From positions 1 through 11,557 of the forward strand of contig SVIK01000045.1 in the NCBI GenBank assembly GCA_015069525.1: 11,557 nt of DNA, read 5' to 3'. The translations under genes and the position numbers were made by a program. Below, in pieces: positions 5,373 to 11,557 of this stretch; the stretch's first letter is position 1, and the number at the start of each line of letters is the position of its first letter. The stretch comes from Clostridiales bacterium (GTDB lineage: Bacteria > Bacillota > Clostridia > Christensenellales > Borkfalkiaceae). A model generated the notes under the pieces. That model did no database searches and was not told the DNA's origin. It saw only the letters and a program-made list of their open reading frames with translations.

Positions 5373-7109
5373 TTACGCGTCGTCTTCGCTATGCACAACG
5401 TAGCTTAAATGGTCGCCGACACGTTCAAGGTTGCACACAAGGTTGATGAACACCGTATTGTTTTCGGGACGGCATTTGCCTTGACTCAAACGGGTGATAT
5501 GCTCGGCAACAAGTTCTCGACGCATATTATCTATTCTGTCTTCCAGCTCGTCCGATTGCCCGATTAAATCGGAACGGTTTTCAAGCCCGATTTGCTTTAC
5601 AAGCGCGTACTGCTCGTGCAACATGTCGTGCATAACGCCAAGCTTTTCGTTAATACCCGCAGAGAAAACAAGGTTGTCCTTCACCTCGCGACGAGTGTAT
5701 TTCGTCATGTTATCCGCAAGCTCCGCCACACGGCCGATATCGCCTATATTGTTATGCAAAGAACGAACCTCTTTTTCATCTTCAAAGGAAATACCACTCG
5801 CGGAAACGCGCACTAAATAGTTGCTGATTTCTTCGCTCAATTTCAAGACTTGTTCGTTGTTTTCGTGCACTTTATCAATCGCGTCCAAGTCCTTATCAAT
5901 AAACCCGTTGAAGCCGATACGCAAGCTTTCCATGGCTAAATCCGCCATACGGAAAGTTTCCTTTCTCAATTGGAGAAGCGCGACGGTAGGCGTTGTAAGA
6001 AAACGCTTGTCCATGTATACGAATTCCCAAGGTTCTTTTTCCTTTTGCTCCTTTTCACGAACGATGAAGGTCGATACTTTTACAAGGAAATTGGTGAACG
6101 GCAAGAAGAGCAACGTACAGGTCACGTTGAAGAAAGTGTGGAACATTGCTATTTGCGTTGCAGGGTTGCTAAACCATTTTGCAAACGTCACTTGATAGAA
6201 ATCGCTACCCACCACACCTTTCGACCAAACGAGGAGCATTATCATAAATAAAGCAGAGCCCAATACGTTAAAAGACAAGTGGATAATACTCGTACGGCGA
6301 GCGTTTACGGACGTACCAATCGAGGAGAGGAGCGCCGTCACGCAAGAGCCGATATTCGAGCCTAAAATAACGTACAACACCGCGTTTCCGCCGTCTATAC
6401 CACCGATAAACAAACCGACGTCCGCCATACCGATAATAACCGTCGTCACGGCGCTGGAAGAGTTCAAAAGTGCGGTAAATACAATACCGAACAGCAATAA
6501 AATGAACGGATTTTTCAACGTGGAAAGCAAATCTTGCACTTCTTGAATTTCCGTATATACTTTCATCGAGCCCGACATAATATCAAGCCCAAAGAACACC
6601 AATCCAAGCCCTGCAAGCGCCAAACCAATCGATTTGATTTTGTCTTTTTTGAAGAACATTTCCATCATAACGCCGATAAAAAGCAAGGATATGAACAAAA
6701 TGGAAATGTCGAATTTCGAGCCACCAGAGGAGCCGAGCGCGGCAATTTGCGCCGTTATCGTCGTACCGATGTTTGCGCCCATAATCATACTTGCCGCCTG
6801 ATGCAACGTCATAATCCCCGCGTTTACAAAACCGACGACCATGACCGTCGTCACACCGGAACTTTGCACGACTGCCGTAGCGCCTGCACCGATGCCAACC
6901 CCGACGAGTTTTTTGTTCGACGTCTTATTGAACAGCTTTTTTAAGCTGTTGCCCGCAATCCTTTCCATGTTATCGCTGAGCAATTTGAAGCCGATTAAAA
7001 ATCCACCGCAAGCCGCCAACATCATAACGATATTGGAAATGTGCTCCATCAAAGGAATACTACTAAGCGGTGCCAATCCTCCGCCCGTGAGTATAGAACT
7101 CATAAACAA
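5373..7109 (-). CDS. Na+/phosphate cotransporter family protein with PhoU-like C-terminus
   Basis: Inner-membrane Na+-driven phosphate transporter of the NptA/YjbB (PNaS, SLC34-like) family, 578 residues. The membrane half (about 23-350) has the two inverted family repeats: VQSSGVTTV (81-89) with GANIGTT (111-117), and LNSSSAVTTV (215-224) with GSNIGSC (250-256). A charged linker (351-368) is followed by an all-helical PhoU-like domain (about 375-575). That domain can limit transport; its partner is unknown here. The frame opens at TTG (7109), 5 bases from GGAGG (7115-7119). An in-frame ATG two codons later (7103) is 11 bases from it, so the true start may be either, changing the protein by two residues. 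It stands alone between its own promoter and terminator, with no pst or pho genes nearby. Confidence 0.93.
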   Translation of the reverse strand: MFMSSILTGGGLAPLSSIPLMEHISNIVMMLAACGGFLIGFKLLSDNMERIAGNSLKKLFNKTSNKKLVGVGIGAGATAVVQSSGVTTVMVVGFVNAGIMTLHQAASMIMGANIGTTITAQIAALGSSGGSKFDISILFISLLFIGVMMEMFFKKDKIKSIGLALAGLGLVFFGLDIMSGSMKVYTEIQEVQDLLSTLKNPFILLLFGIVFTALLNSSSAVTTVIIGMADVGLFIGGIDGGNAVLYVILGSNIGSCVTALLSSIGTSVNARRTSIIHLSFNVLGSALFMIMLLVWSKGVVGSDFYQVTFAKWFSNPATQIAMFHTFFNVTCTLLFLPFTNFLVKVSTFIVREKEQKEKEPWEFVYMDKRFLTTPTVALLQLRKETFRMADLAMESLRIGFNGFIDKDLDAIDKVHENNEQVLKLSEEISNYLVRVSASGISFEDEKEVRSLHNNIGDIGRVAELADNMTKYTRREVKDNLVFSAGINEKLGVMHDMLHEQYALVKQIGLENRSDLIGQSDELEDRIDNMRRELVAEHITRLSQGKCRPENNTVFINLVCNLERVGDHLSYVVHSEDDA

Positions 7110-7171
7110 TTCATCCTCCGTTCTTCTTTATCTTTTGAAAAATTTTCGTATTTGCTCAAAAAAATGCCTTA

Positions 7172-7210
7172 TTTGATTATTCTGCTTTTATTATATAATA
7201 AATAATCAAA
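7172..7210. promoter_or_regulatory. Inverted repeat flanking the -10 box of the transporter promoter
   Basis: Two perfect 10-bp arms, TTTGATTATT (7172-7181) and AATAATCAAA (7201-7210), are separated by 19 bases. One lies in the -35/-10 spacer and the other just after the predicted start point, so the -10 is enclosed. The centre-to-centre distance is 29 bp, a little under three helical turns. This layout suits a repressor that binds both arms. Chance cannot be excluded in A/T-rich DNA. Confidence 0.5.
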
Positions 7211-7218
7211 AATGTCAC
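7190..7218 (-). promoter_or_regulatory. Promoter of the Na/Pi cotransporter gene
   Basis: On the minus strand GTGACA (7213-7218; 5 of 6 to TTGACA) is separated by exactly 17 bases from a perfect TATAAT (7190-7195). Transcription would begin near 7182-7184, giving a leader of roughly 75 bases before the start at 7109 or 7103. No Pho-box-like direct repeats are obvious. Confidence 0.8.
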
Positions 7219-7228
7219 TCAAATGAAA

Positions 7229-7259
7229 AGGAATTTTCCAAAAAAATTGAAAAATTCCT
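7229..7259 (-). terminator. Likely intrinsic terminator of the rluA-rdgB-yfcE operon
   Basis: An inverted repeat, AGGAATTTT (7229-7237) with AAAATTCCT (7251-7259), extends inward by CAA/TTG across one mismatch, around a 5-A loop. On the minus strand it starts 17 bases after the phosphodiesterase stop (7277-7279) and is followed by TTTTCATTT. The stem is A/T-rich and the T-run short, so efficiency may be modest. Confidence 0.6.
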
Positions 7260-7276
7260 CTAATAGTATCAAATTG

Positions 7277-7756
7277 TTATCGCAGATTTTCCCCGACGAG
7301 CACGCTCGTATGCTTTCTACCGTTTACAACGACGTACGCATACGTCGGTTTGTCCCCAACGAAGCGCAAAGCGCCCGGGTTGACAAGCGTCACTCCGTCG
7401 ATTTCGCAAACGTTTGGCGTATGCGTATGCCCGTAAAACGCTATTTCACAACCACGGCTTTTCGCTACCTGCGCGAGCGTTTCCAAACCGTTTTTCACGC
7501 CGTATTTATGGCCGTGCGTATAGAAAATATCCACTTGCTCCACGTGTAAAACGCCTTCCGTGGGGTAAGCGGAGAAAAAATCGCAATTTCCTGCGCAAAA
7601 ATACGTCTTTTCAGGGTATTGGTCTCGAATAGAACGAATATCCCCTACACCGTCGCCCAAATGAATAAAATAATCGTTTTCCGCAATCAACGGCGTTAGT
7701 TTTTCCAAGCTCTTCGTATTGCCGTGCGTATCGGAAACCACAATTAACGTCTTCAT
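7277..7756 (-). CDS. YfcE/MJ0936-type metallophosphoesterase
   Basis: Small cytosolic phosphodiesterase of the calcineurin-like fold, 159 residues, matching the usual 155-185. All metal-binding motifs are present: SDTHGN (8-13), HLGD (32-35), AGNCD (55-59), THGH (80-83) and YGHTH (108-112). Family members hydrolyse phosphodiesters in vitro with divalent metals; the physiological substrate is unknown. The ATG at 7756 overlaps the rdgB stop in an ATGA (7753-7756). It has no ribosome site of its own, so translation is probably coupled to rdgB. The rdgB-yfcE pairing is common in Clostridia. An 8-bp hairpin sits just before its start, in the rdgB coding end. Confidence 0.93.
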   Translation of the reverse strand: MKTLIVVSDTHGNTKSLEKLTPLIAENDYFIHLGDGVGDIRSIRDQYPEKTYFCAGNCDFFSAYPTEGVLHVEQVDIFYTHGHKYGVKNGLETLAQVAKSRGCEIAFYGHTHTPNVCEIDGVTLVNPGALRFVGDKPTYAYVVVNGRKHTSVLVGENLR

Positions 7757-8346
7757 ATGCTATTCAATTTTGCAAGCAAAGCTTGCAACGCGCGAAAACG
7801 GTGGGAAACGGCGTTCTTTTCTTCTGCCGTCGCCACTCCAAAGGATTTTTGCAAATCGGTGCTGAAAAAGATAGGGTCGTAGCCAAACCCGCCCGTACCG
7901 TGTTCCTCTAACAAAATCTCCCCGTGTGTTTTCCCCTCGACGACAATTTCCCTGCCGTCAGGATATACGAGTGCAACCGCACAAGTAAAGTGCGCTTTAC
8001 GGTTCTTCTCACAACACATATTTTGCAAAAGCAACGCTCTATTCTTTTTATCGTCGCCGTGCACTCCGCCATACCTTGCGCTGAAAATGCCAGGCTGTCC
8101 GCCAAGCGCGTCTACGCAAATACCGCTATCGTCCGCAAGCACGGGCAAATTTAAAGCTTTACATGCCGAACGTGCTTTGATAAGTGCGTTTTCCGCAAAC
8201 GTCGTCCCCGTTTCTTCCACGTCTTCGTCAAAGCCCATTTGCTTTTGGGAAACGATTTCGTAATCGGGGAAGATTTCCGCAATTTCTTTTAATTTATGCG
8301 CGTTGCCCGTCGCTACGACGAGCCGTTTTTTGCCATTGTCCGCCAC
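7753..8346 (-). CDS. rdgB: XTP/dITP diphosphatase (RdgB/HAM1 family)
   Basis: House-cleaning pyrophosphatase that hydrolyses XTP, dITP and ITP to the monophosphates, keeping deaminated purines out of DNA and RNA; it acts as a cytosolic dimer. At 197 residues it has the normal family length. Motifs in order: VATGNAHKLKEI (11-22), EETGTTFAENALIKA (44-58), LADDSGICVDAL (70-81, with the acidic metal pair D72/D73), PGIFSARY (85-92), GFGYDPIF (153-160) and SHR (181-183). The start is a GTG at 8346 with AAGGAG (8353-8358) 6 bases upstream; that site overlaps the stop of the preceding gene, 11 bases away. It overlaps the next gene by four bases, so the three genes form one transcript. Confidence 0.96.
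   Translation of the reverse strand: MADNGKKRLVVATGNAHKLKEIAEIFPDYEIVSQKQMGFDEDVEETGTTFAENALIKARSACKALNLPVLADDSGICVDALGGQPGIFSARYGGVHGDDKKNRALLLQNMCCEKNRKAHFTCAVALVYPDGREIVVEGKTHGEILLEEHGTGGFGYDPIFFSTDLQKSFGVATAEEKNAVSHRFRALQALLAKLNSI
7770..7788 (-). repeat. 8-bp hairpin ahead of the yfcE-type gene start
   Basis: TTGCAAGC (7770-7777), aaa loop, GCTTGCAA (7781-7788): a perfect 8-bp stem within the last codons of rdgB, ending 13 bases before the ATG at 7756. There is no U-tract, so it is not a terminator. It could tune coupled translation, or simply reflect leucine, alanine and lysine codons. Confidence 0.35.
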
Positions 8347-8357
8347 TTTTTTCTCCT

Positions 8358-9176
8358 TTATATTTCAAACCTTGATTGAAAGATTTTTCCGTTTAAGTAC
8401 GCCAATCCGCCTTGCATAGAAAAGGCGAGTGATTTCGCCACCAATTGTTGACGAGTGGCTTTTTTCGCCTTGTTTTGCTCCGTTTTGCCGTATTTCATAT
8501 CCCCTACGATAGGACAGCCGATATGCGCCAAATGCGCGCGGATTTGATGCGTTTTGCCCGTATGCAAAATCACCTCCACCTTCGTCGTGTCCGCATTTTC
8601 GTCGATAACCTTGTATTCCGTTATAATCTTTTCCGCCCCGAAAATCGGCTCGTTAAAAATTTTTACGATTGCGTTTTTTTCGTCCTTTTTAAGATACGCA
8701 ACGAGGGTATCCTGCGGTTTATGAAAGCGACCGAAGCAAAGGGCGTGATATTTTTTCTCCACCCGCTTTTCCTTAAAAGCCAAAAGCAATGCTTCTTCCG
8801 TTATTTTATTGCGGGCAAACGCCATAAGCCCTGCCGTATTTCTATCCAAGCGGTGGATAAACGCACACCTACCCCCCTCTTTTTGGAAAAGCTCGCAAAA
8901 AACTGCTTCCGCATTTACTCCGCTTTCCTTGTCGATAATAAGTAGGTTTTCATCTTCGTAAACGAGGTGAAACGCCCGTTTTTCCGCTTGTTTTTGCGTG
9001 AGAAAATAAACGACCTCGTCCCCTACGGAAAGAGGCACGTCGCACCCTGTTTTCTTGCCGTTTATTTTGATTTCTTTCGTCTTTAATAACGTATTAAAAT
9101 AAAATGAGGCTTGCGCACAATGCGTATCCGTGAATTCTTTTAACGTTTGTTCTTTATCACAAATAAAACGTAGCAA
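8358..9176 (-). CDS. RluA-family RNA pseudouridine synthase with S4 domain
   Basis: Isomerises specific uridines in rRNA or tRNA to pseudouridine. The 272 residues begin with an S4-like RNA-binding domain (about 1-60), including TLLKTKEIKINGKK (29-42). The catalytic domain has HRLDRNTAGL (108-117) with the catalytic Asp111, followed by KKYHALCFGRF and the C-terminal HTGKTHQIRAHLAHIG and GDMKYG motifs of the RluC/RluD group. It is somewhat shorter than typical RluD (about 300-325), and the exact target site cannot be told from sequence. The start is a TTG at 9176, supported by GGGAGG (9185-9190) 8 bases upstream and by no in-frame ATG before the S4 domain. It leads the rdgB/phosphodiesterase operon. 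Confidence 0.92.
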   Translation of the reverse strand: MLRFICDKEQTLKEFTDTHCAQASFYFNTLLKTKEIKINGKKTGCDVPLSVGDEVVYFLTQKQAEKRAFHLVYEDENLLIIDKESGVNAEAVFCELFQKEGGRCAFIHRLDRNTAGLMAFARNKITEEALLLAFKEKRVEKKYHALCFGRFHKPQDTLVAYLKKDEKNAIVKIFNEPIFGAEKIITEYKVIDENADTTKVEVILHTGKTHQIRAHLAHIGCPIVGDMKYGKTEQNKAKKATRQQLVAKSLAFSMQGGLAYLNGKIFQSRFEI

Positions 9177-9184
9177 AGCGTTTA

Positions 9185-9190
9185 CCTCCC
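9185..9190 (-). promoter_or_regulatory. Ribosome binding site that supports the TTG start at 9176
   Basis: GGGAGG lies 8 bases upstream of the TTG, which is good spacing. Without it the non-ATG start of the pseudouridine synthase would be hard to accept. Confidence 0.7.
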
Positions 9191-9200
9191 GTTTTAGAAT

Positions 9201-9227
9201 ACCGCCACTCGATTAACGAGTGGCGGT
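9201..9227 (-). terminator. Strong 11-bp GC-rich hairpin without a U-tract
   Basis: Perfect arms accgccactcg (9201-9211) and cgagtggcggt (9217-9227) surround a 5-base loop, 13 bases after the surface-protein stop. In the transcribed direction the tail is ATTCTAAAA, so a proper U-run is missing on this strand, and also on the other. It may be a weak or factor-assisted terminator, or a 3' stabiliser that insulates the surface-protein message from the next gene. The stem is certain; the function is not. Confidence 0.55.
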
Positions 9228-9240
9228 GCGTCTATCCGTA

Positions 9241-11557
9241 TTATTTTTTGGATTTCTTATTGCTCTTTTTTTCTTTTGCGTTTTCTTTCTTTGCAAGAAT
9301 ACGTGCTTTCTTTGCGGCAGCCTTGGCTTCTACATCTTCAAGCGATTCGTCCGAAGGCTTAATCATCATCAAGATAACGATAACGATAAGCAAGACGCCT
9401 GCAATCGAGAAGAGAATAACGGACGTTTTATTGTTCTTTAACCAATCCGTTTCACCTTTAATCGTTGCCGATTCCGATTCTACGAAGATTGCCTTATACG
9501 CCGTCGCACGGTAAGAAGGTGCCATACCTTCCCAATAATCAGCCAAAATCAGGTATTCACCCTCTTCCACCGTCTTAAAGCTTTGCGAGGAGGAACGCCA
9601 TTCGTATTTCTCGTATCTATCGTCTTCGTTATTTACTTTATCTCCCGCCTCACCGATACGTTCGAAAGCACCGACGATAAGGTTGATTTGTTCTTCACTA
9701 GGCGAACTGTTGCCGGCAGAGATTGCAAGAAGCTTTGCATACGTTTTCAAATACAATGCAAAATAATCGTCGTTTTCTACTTTCGTTAAATCGAGCGCTT
9801 CTGCAATTTGTCCGTACGTGACAGCCGTAATCGTAGATTTTTTAATTTGCTTGCTATCTTCAACCGTTGCGTTATACGCCCCGAAACCGTTTACTTTATA
9901 CAAAGCGTACGCTTCTTTCAAGTTCGTCGCGCCTACCACCTTCAAATCGCTGAAAGTATAGGTGACGCCTTTAATCTTCGTGTCTTTACGGCTACTTGCC
10001 GTCGTGTTCGACGTTTCCGATAATTTCAAGCCGAGGTTTTCAATCGTGAACGTGAAATAAGGAATTTCGTCGATATCCCAAACGTTGCTTGCTGAAACGT
10101 CAACGGTCTCGCCGTCCAAATTTGCTTTCATGGGATTGCCTGCGCTATCCGTAGCAAACACCTTGAATTCGTATACGCCCTCTTTGGAGATGGGAATTTT
10201 AATCTCGCCCGGTTTGCCCGTCGTCGTGGACGCAGAACTGGACGTTTCCGATTTGTAGCTGACCGTAAGTTGCAACGAGGTATAACCGTTGTTATCCTCT
10301 AACAACCAATTAAGCGAAGGCAAATACAAGTAAGCATTGCTACCTGCGTACACGCCCGACGCTTTCTTGTTGAGGTTGGTGATAAACGGCTTAATTTGCT
10401 CTTGGTACGCCGTCTTCTCCGCTTCCGTAGCGTCGTCGGCAGGCTTTAACACTTTATAGCTGGGGCCGTCGTTATTTTTGTTAATGGGAATATAGAGCAG
10501 GTTGCTTTCTTTCGTGCCGTCTCCATCTACGTCGATGCCGTCCTTAGCGTTGCTCATATACCAAGCCAAATCGTACGATACTTTCTTTTCAGCGCCTTCT
10601 TTGCCCGAATACGTCGTGTCCCCAACAAGGAAACGGATTGCAACGTATTCTTCGCCGAGTTCTTCAATAACGCTCGTCACGTCGCCGTTATCCTTTTCGT
10701 ATACGGTGTGGTAGAAGTTGTGCGATTTGAAAAGAGAAGCCGTCGAGCTTTGTTTCAACGACGTAAATTCGTCTTCACCTTCTTTCACCTCGTCCGTAGG
10801 ATTGAATTGGTAATATTCCACTTGTACCGCCGTCGTGGTTTCATCCAAAACGTCGATTACCGTATAATCGAGCGCAAAGTTCGTACCGAGCAAGAACGCT
10901 TCGATATCCTCGTTGATAACGAGCGCGGGCGCAACGGTATCTTCGATTTTTTCATCGGCGTTTATAAAGAAATCTTGCCCGTTAATTTCATACATCAAAA
11001 CTTCCGTCTTAACGTCCTTTCCGTTTTCTACGAAAATTTCAAGGGGGTGCGTCGTATTGAGCGAATATTTTGCATATTTTGCACCGACGTTGGTGAACTC
11101 ACCAATTTCCATACCCGAAAGCTTTGCCGTCATCTTTCCGTAGTTTTCTTCGTCGAGCAATACGGACTTGAATTCCAACGAAAGCGTAAGCACGTCGCCC
11201 GCCTTATAATCGACAACTTCTTTCGCGCCGGACATATCGTATACTTCTTTTTCGACCTCTTTGCCATCTTCTTCAACCTTGGTTTTTACTTTTTCAGGGT
11301 TGACCGCAACAAAGAGTTTCGTTCCGTCGGTAGAGAATACGACCTTATTCGTCGCTTTTTCTTCTTCCGTCGCCCATGCAGACGTGCTGTCCATTTCCAT
11401 CGTCACGAATTGGAAGTTCAACGCCTTGAACGCGAAATCCATCGTGAAAGTCTTTTTATCGTTTTTGCCTTCGTACCACTCGTACGCGATGTTGCGTTTA
11501 AGGAAGACGTTGCTATCGTTAGGCATGGAAAAGGAAACGACCTTCTTATCTTCGCCG
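9241..11557 (-). CDS. Large unrecognised surface protein, membrane-anchored (5' end outside window)
   Basis: I do not recognise the family. The frame is open to the window edge: ten codons precede the internal Met at 11526, so 771 residues of the C-terminal part are seen. The body is an acidic, Ser/Thr-rich, beta-strand-like ectodomain. A segment at about 205-255, starting EDTVAPALVINED, resembles the lead-in of bacterial Ig- or cadherin-like domains. Another at about 450-475 reads EIKIPISKEGVYEFKVFATD, with an Ig-like strand pattern. DVDGDG (342-347; 10516-10533) fits a DxDxDG calcium loop. One hydrophobic helix (713-732; 9361-9420) follows, then a 39-residue tail very rich in Lys and Ala. 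This predicts type-I topology: outside N-terminus, basic cytoplasmic tail, no LPXTG sortase signal. An envelope-integrity or adhesion role is possible but unproven. Confidence 0.8.
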   Translation of the reverse strand, partial: GEDKKVVSFSMPNDSNVFLKRNIAYEWYEGKNDKKTFTMDFAFKALNFQFVTMEMDSTSAWATEEEKATNKVVFSTDGTKLFVAVNPEKVKTKVEEDGKEVEKEVYDMSGAKEVVDYKAGDVLTLSLEFKSVLLDEENYGKMTAKLSGMEIGEFTNVGAKYAKYSLNTTHPLEIFVENGKDVKTEVLMYEINGQDFFINADEKIEDTVAPALVINEDIEAFLLGTNFALDYTVIDVLDETTTAVQVEYYQFNPTDEVKEGEDEFTSLKQSSTASLFKSHNFYHTVYEKDNGDVTSVIEELGEEYVAIRFLVGDTTYSGKEGAEKKVSYDLAWYMSNAKDGIDVDGDGTKESNLLYIPINKNNDGPSYKVLKPADDATEAEKTAYQEQIKPFITNLNKKASGVYAGSNAYLYLPSLNWLLEDNNGYTSLQLTVSYKSETSSSASTTTGKPGEIKIPISKEGVYEFKVFATDSAGNPMKANLDGETVDVSASNVWDIDEIPYFTFTIENLGLKLSETSNTTASSRKDTKIKGVTYTFSDLKVVGATNLKEAYALYKVNGFGAYNATVEDSKQIKKSTITAVTYGQIAEALDLTKVENDDYFALYLKTYAKLLAISAGNSSPSEEQINLIVGAFERIGEAGDKVNNEDDRYEKYEWRSSSQSFKTVEEGEYLILADYWEGMAPSYRATAYKAIFVESESATIKGETDWLKNNKTSVILFSIAGVLLIVIVILMMIKPSDESLEDVEAKAAAKKARILAKKENAKEKKSNKKSKK

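Noticed and set aside
9176..9240. Promoter for the rluA-rdgB-phosphodiesterase operon in the gap
   Set aside because: The best -10 candidate (TATTCT) matches at only 4 of 6 positions and has no -35 at suitable spacing. Promoter position is left open; it may lie inside the surface-protein gene.
11524..11526. ATG at 11526 as the start of the surface protein
   Set aside because: The frame stays open for ten more codons to the window edge with no ribosome site before this ATG, and no signal peptide follows it, so it is an internal Met.
1..11557. CRISPR arrays, transposases, phage genes, tRNA or rRNA
   Set aside because: No regular repeats, no mobile-element proteins and no cloverleaf or rRNA-like stretches were seen; coding density is high and continuous.

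Overview
The window reads as chromosomal DNA of a low-to-mid GC Bacillota, most likely an uncultured Clostridia-type lineage. The evidence is the mcsA-mcsB-clpC protein-arginine-phosphorylation and Clp locus, strong AAGGAG-type ribosome sites, sigma-A-like promoters, intrinsic terminators, and use of GTG and TTG starts. All nine genes lie on the minus strand, so transcription runs from high to low coordinates. There is no sign of phage, insertion sequence, CRISPR array, tRNA or rRNA.

In transcription order: (1) 11557-9241 is the 3' part of a large, unrecognised surface protein with one membrane segment and a lysine-rich cytoplasmic tail. (2) 9176-7277 is a tight three-gene housekeeping operon: an RluA-family pseudouridine synthase, the XTP/dITP diphosphatase RdgB and a YfcE-type phosphodiesterase, ending at a hairpin at 7229-7259. 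(3) 7109-5373 is a single-gene unit for a Na+/phosphate cotransporter with a C-terminal PhoU-like domain. It has a near-consensus promoter wrapped by a 10-bp inverted repeat, and a terminator at 5317-5353. (4) 5186-1 is a compact run: membrane-anchored XRE regulator, mcsA, mcsB, clpC and aroC (the last cut by the window edge).

Unit 4 is the most interesting. The usual Bacillota order is ctsR-mcsA-mcsB-clpC. Here the CtsR position is held by an HTH regulator with four membrane segments. Its gene has a TTGACG-17-TATGAT promoter only 6 bases from the ATG, predicting a leaderless mRNA, and a perfect ATAGTACTAT palindrome covers the predicted start point. By by-eye alignment, two phosphoarginine-reading sites in the same operon also look altered: the second glutamate of the ClpC N-domain is alanine (A103), and the RDXXRA allosteric motif of McsB reads CDFIRA. 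Together these suggest a rewired version of the McsB/ClpC stress-proteolysis system. That is inference and needs alignment and experiment. Chorismate synthase follows clpC with its ribosome site abutting a hairpin that holds the clpC stop codon in its loop.
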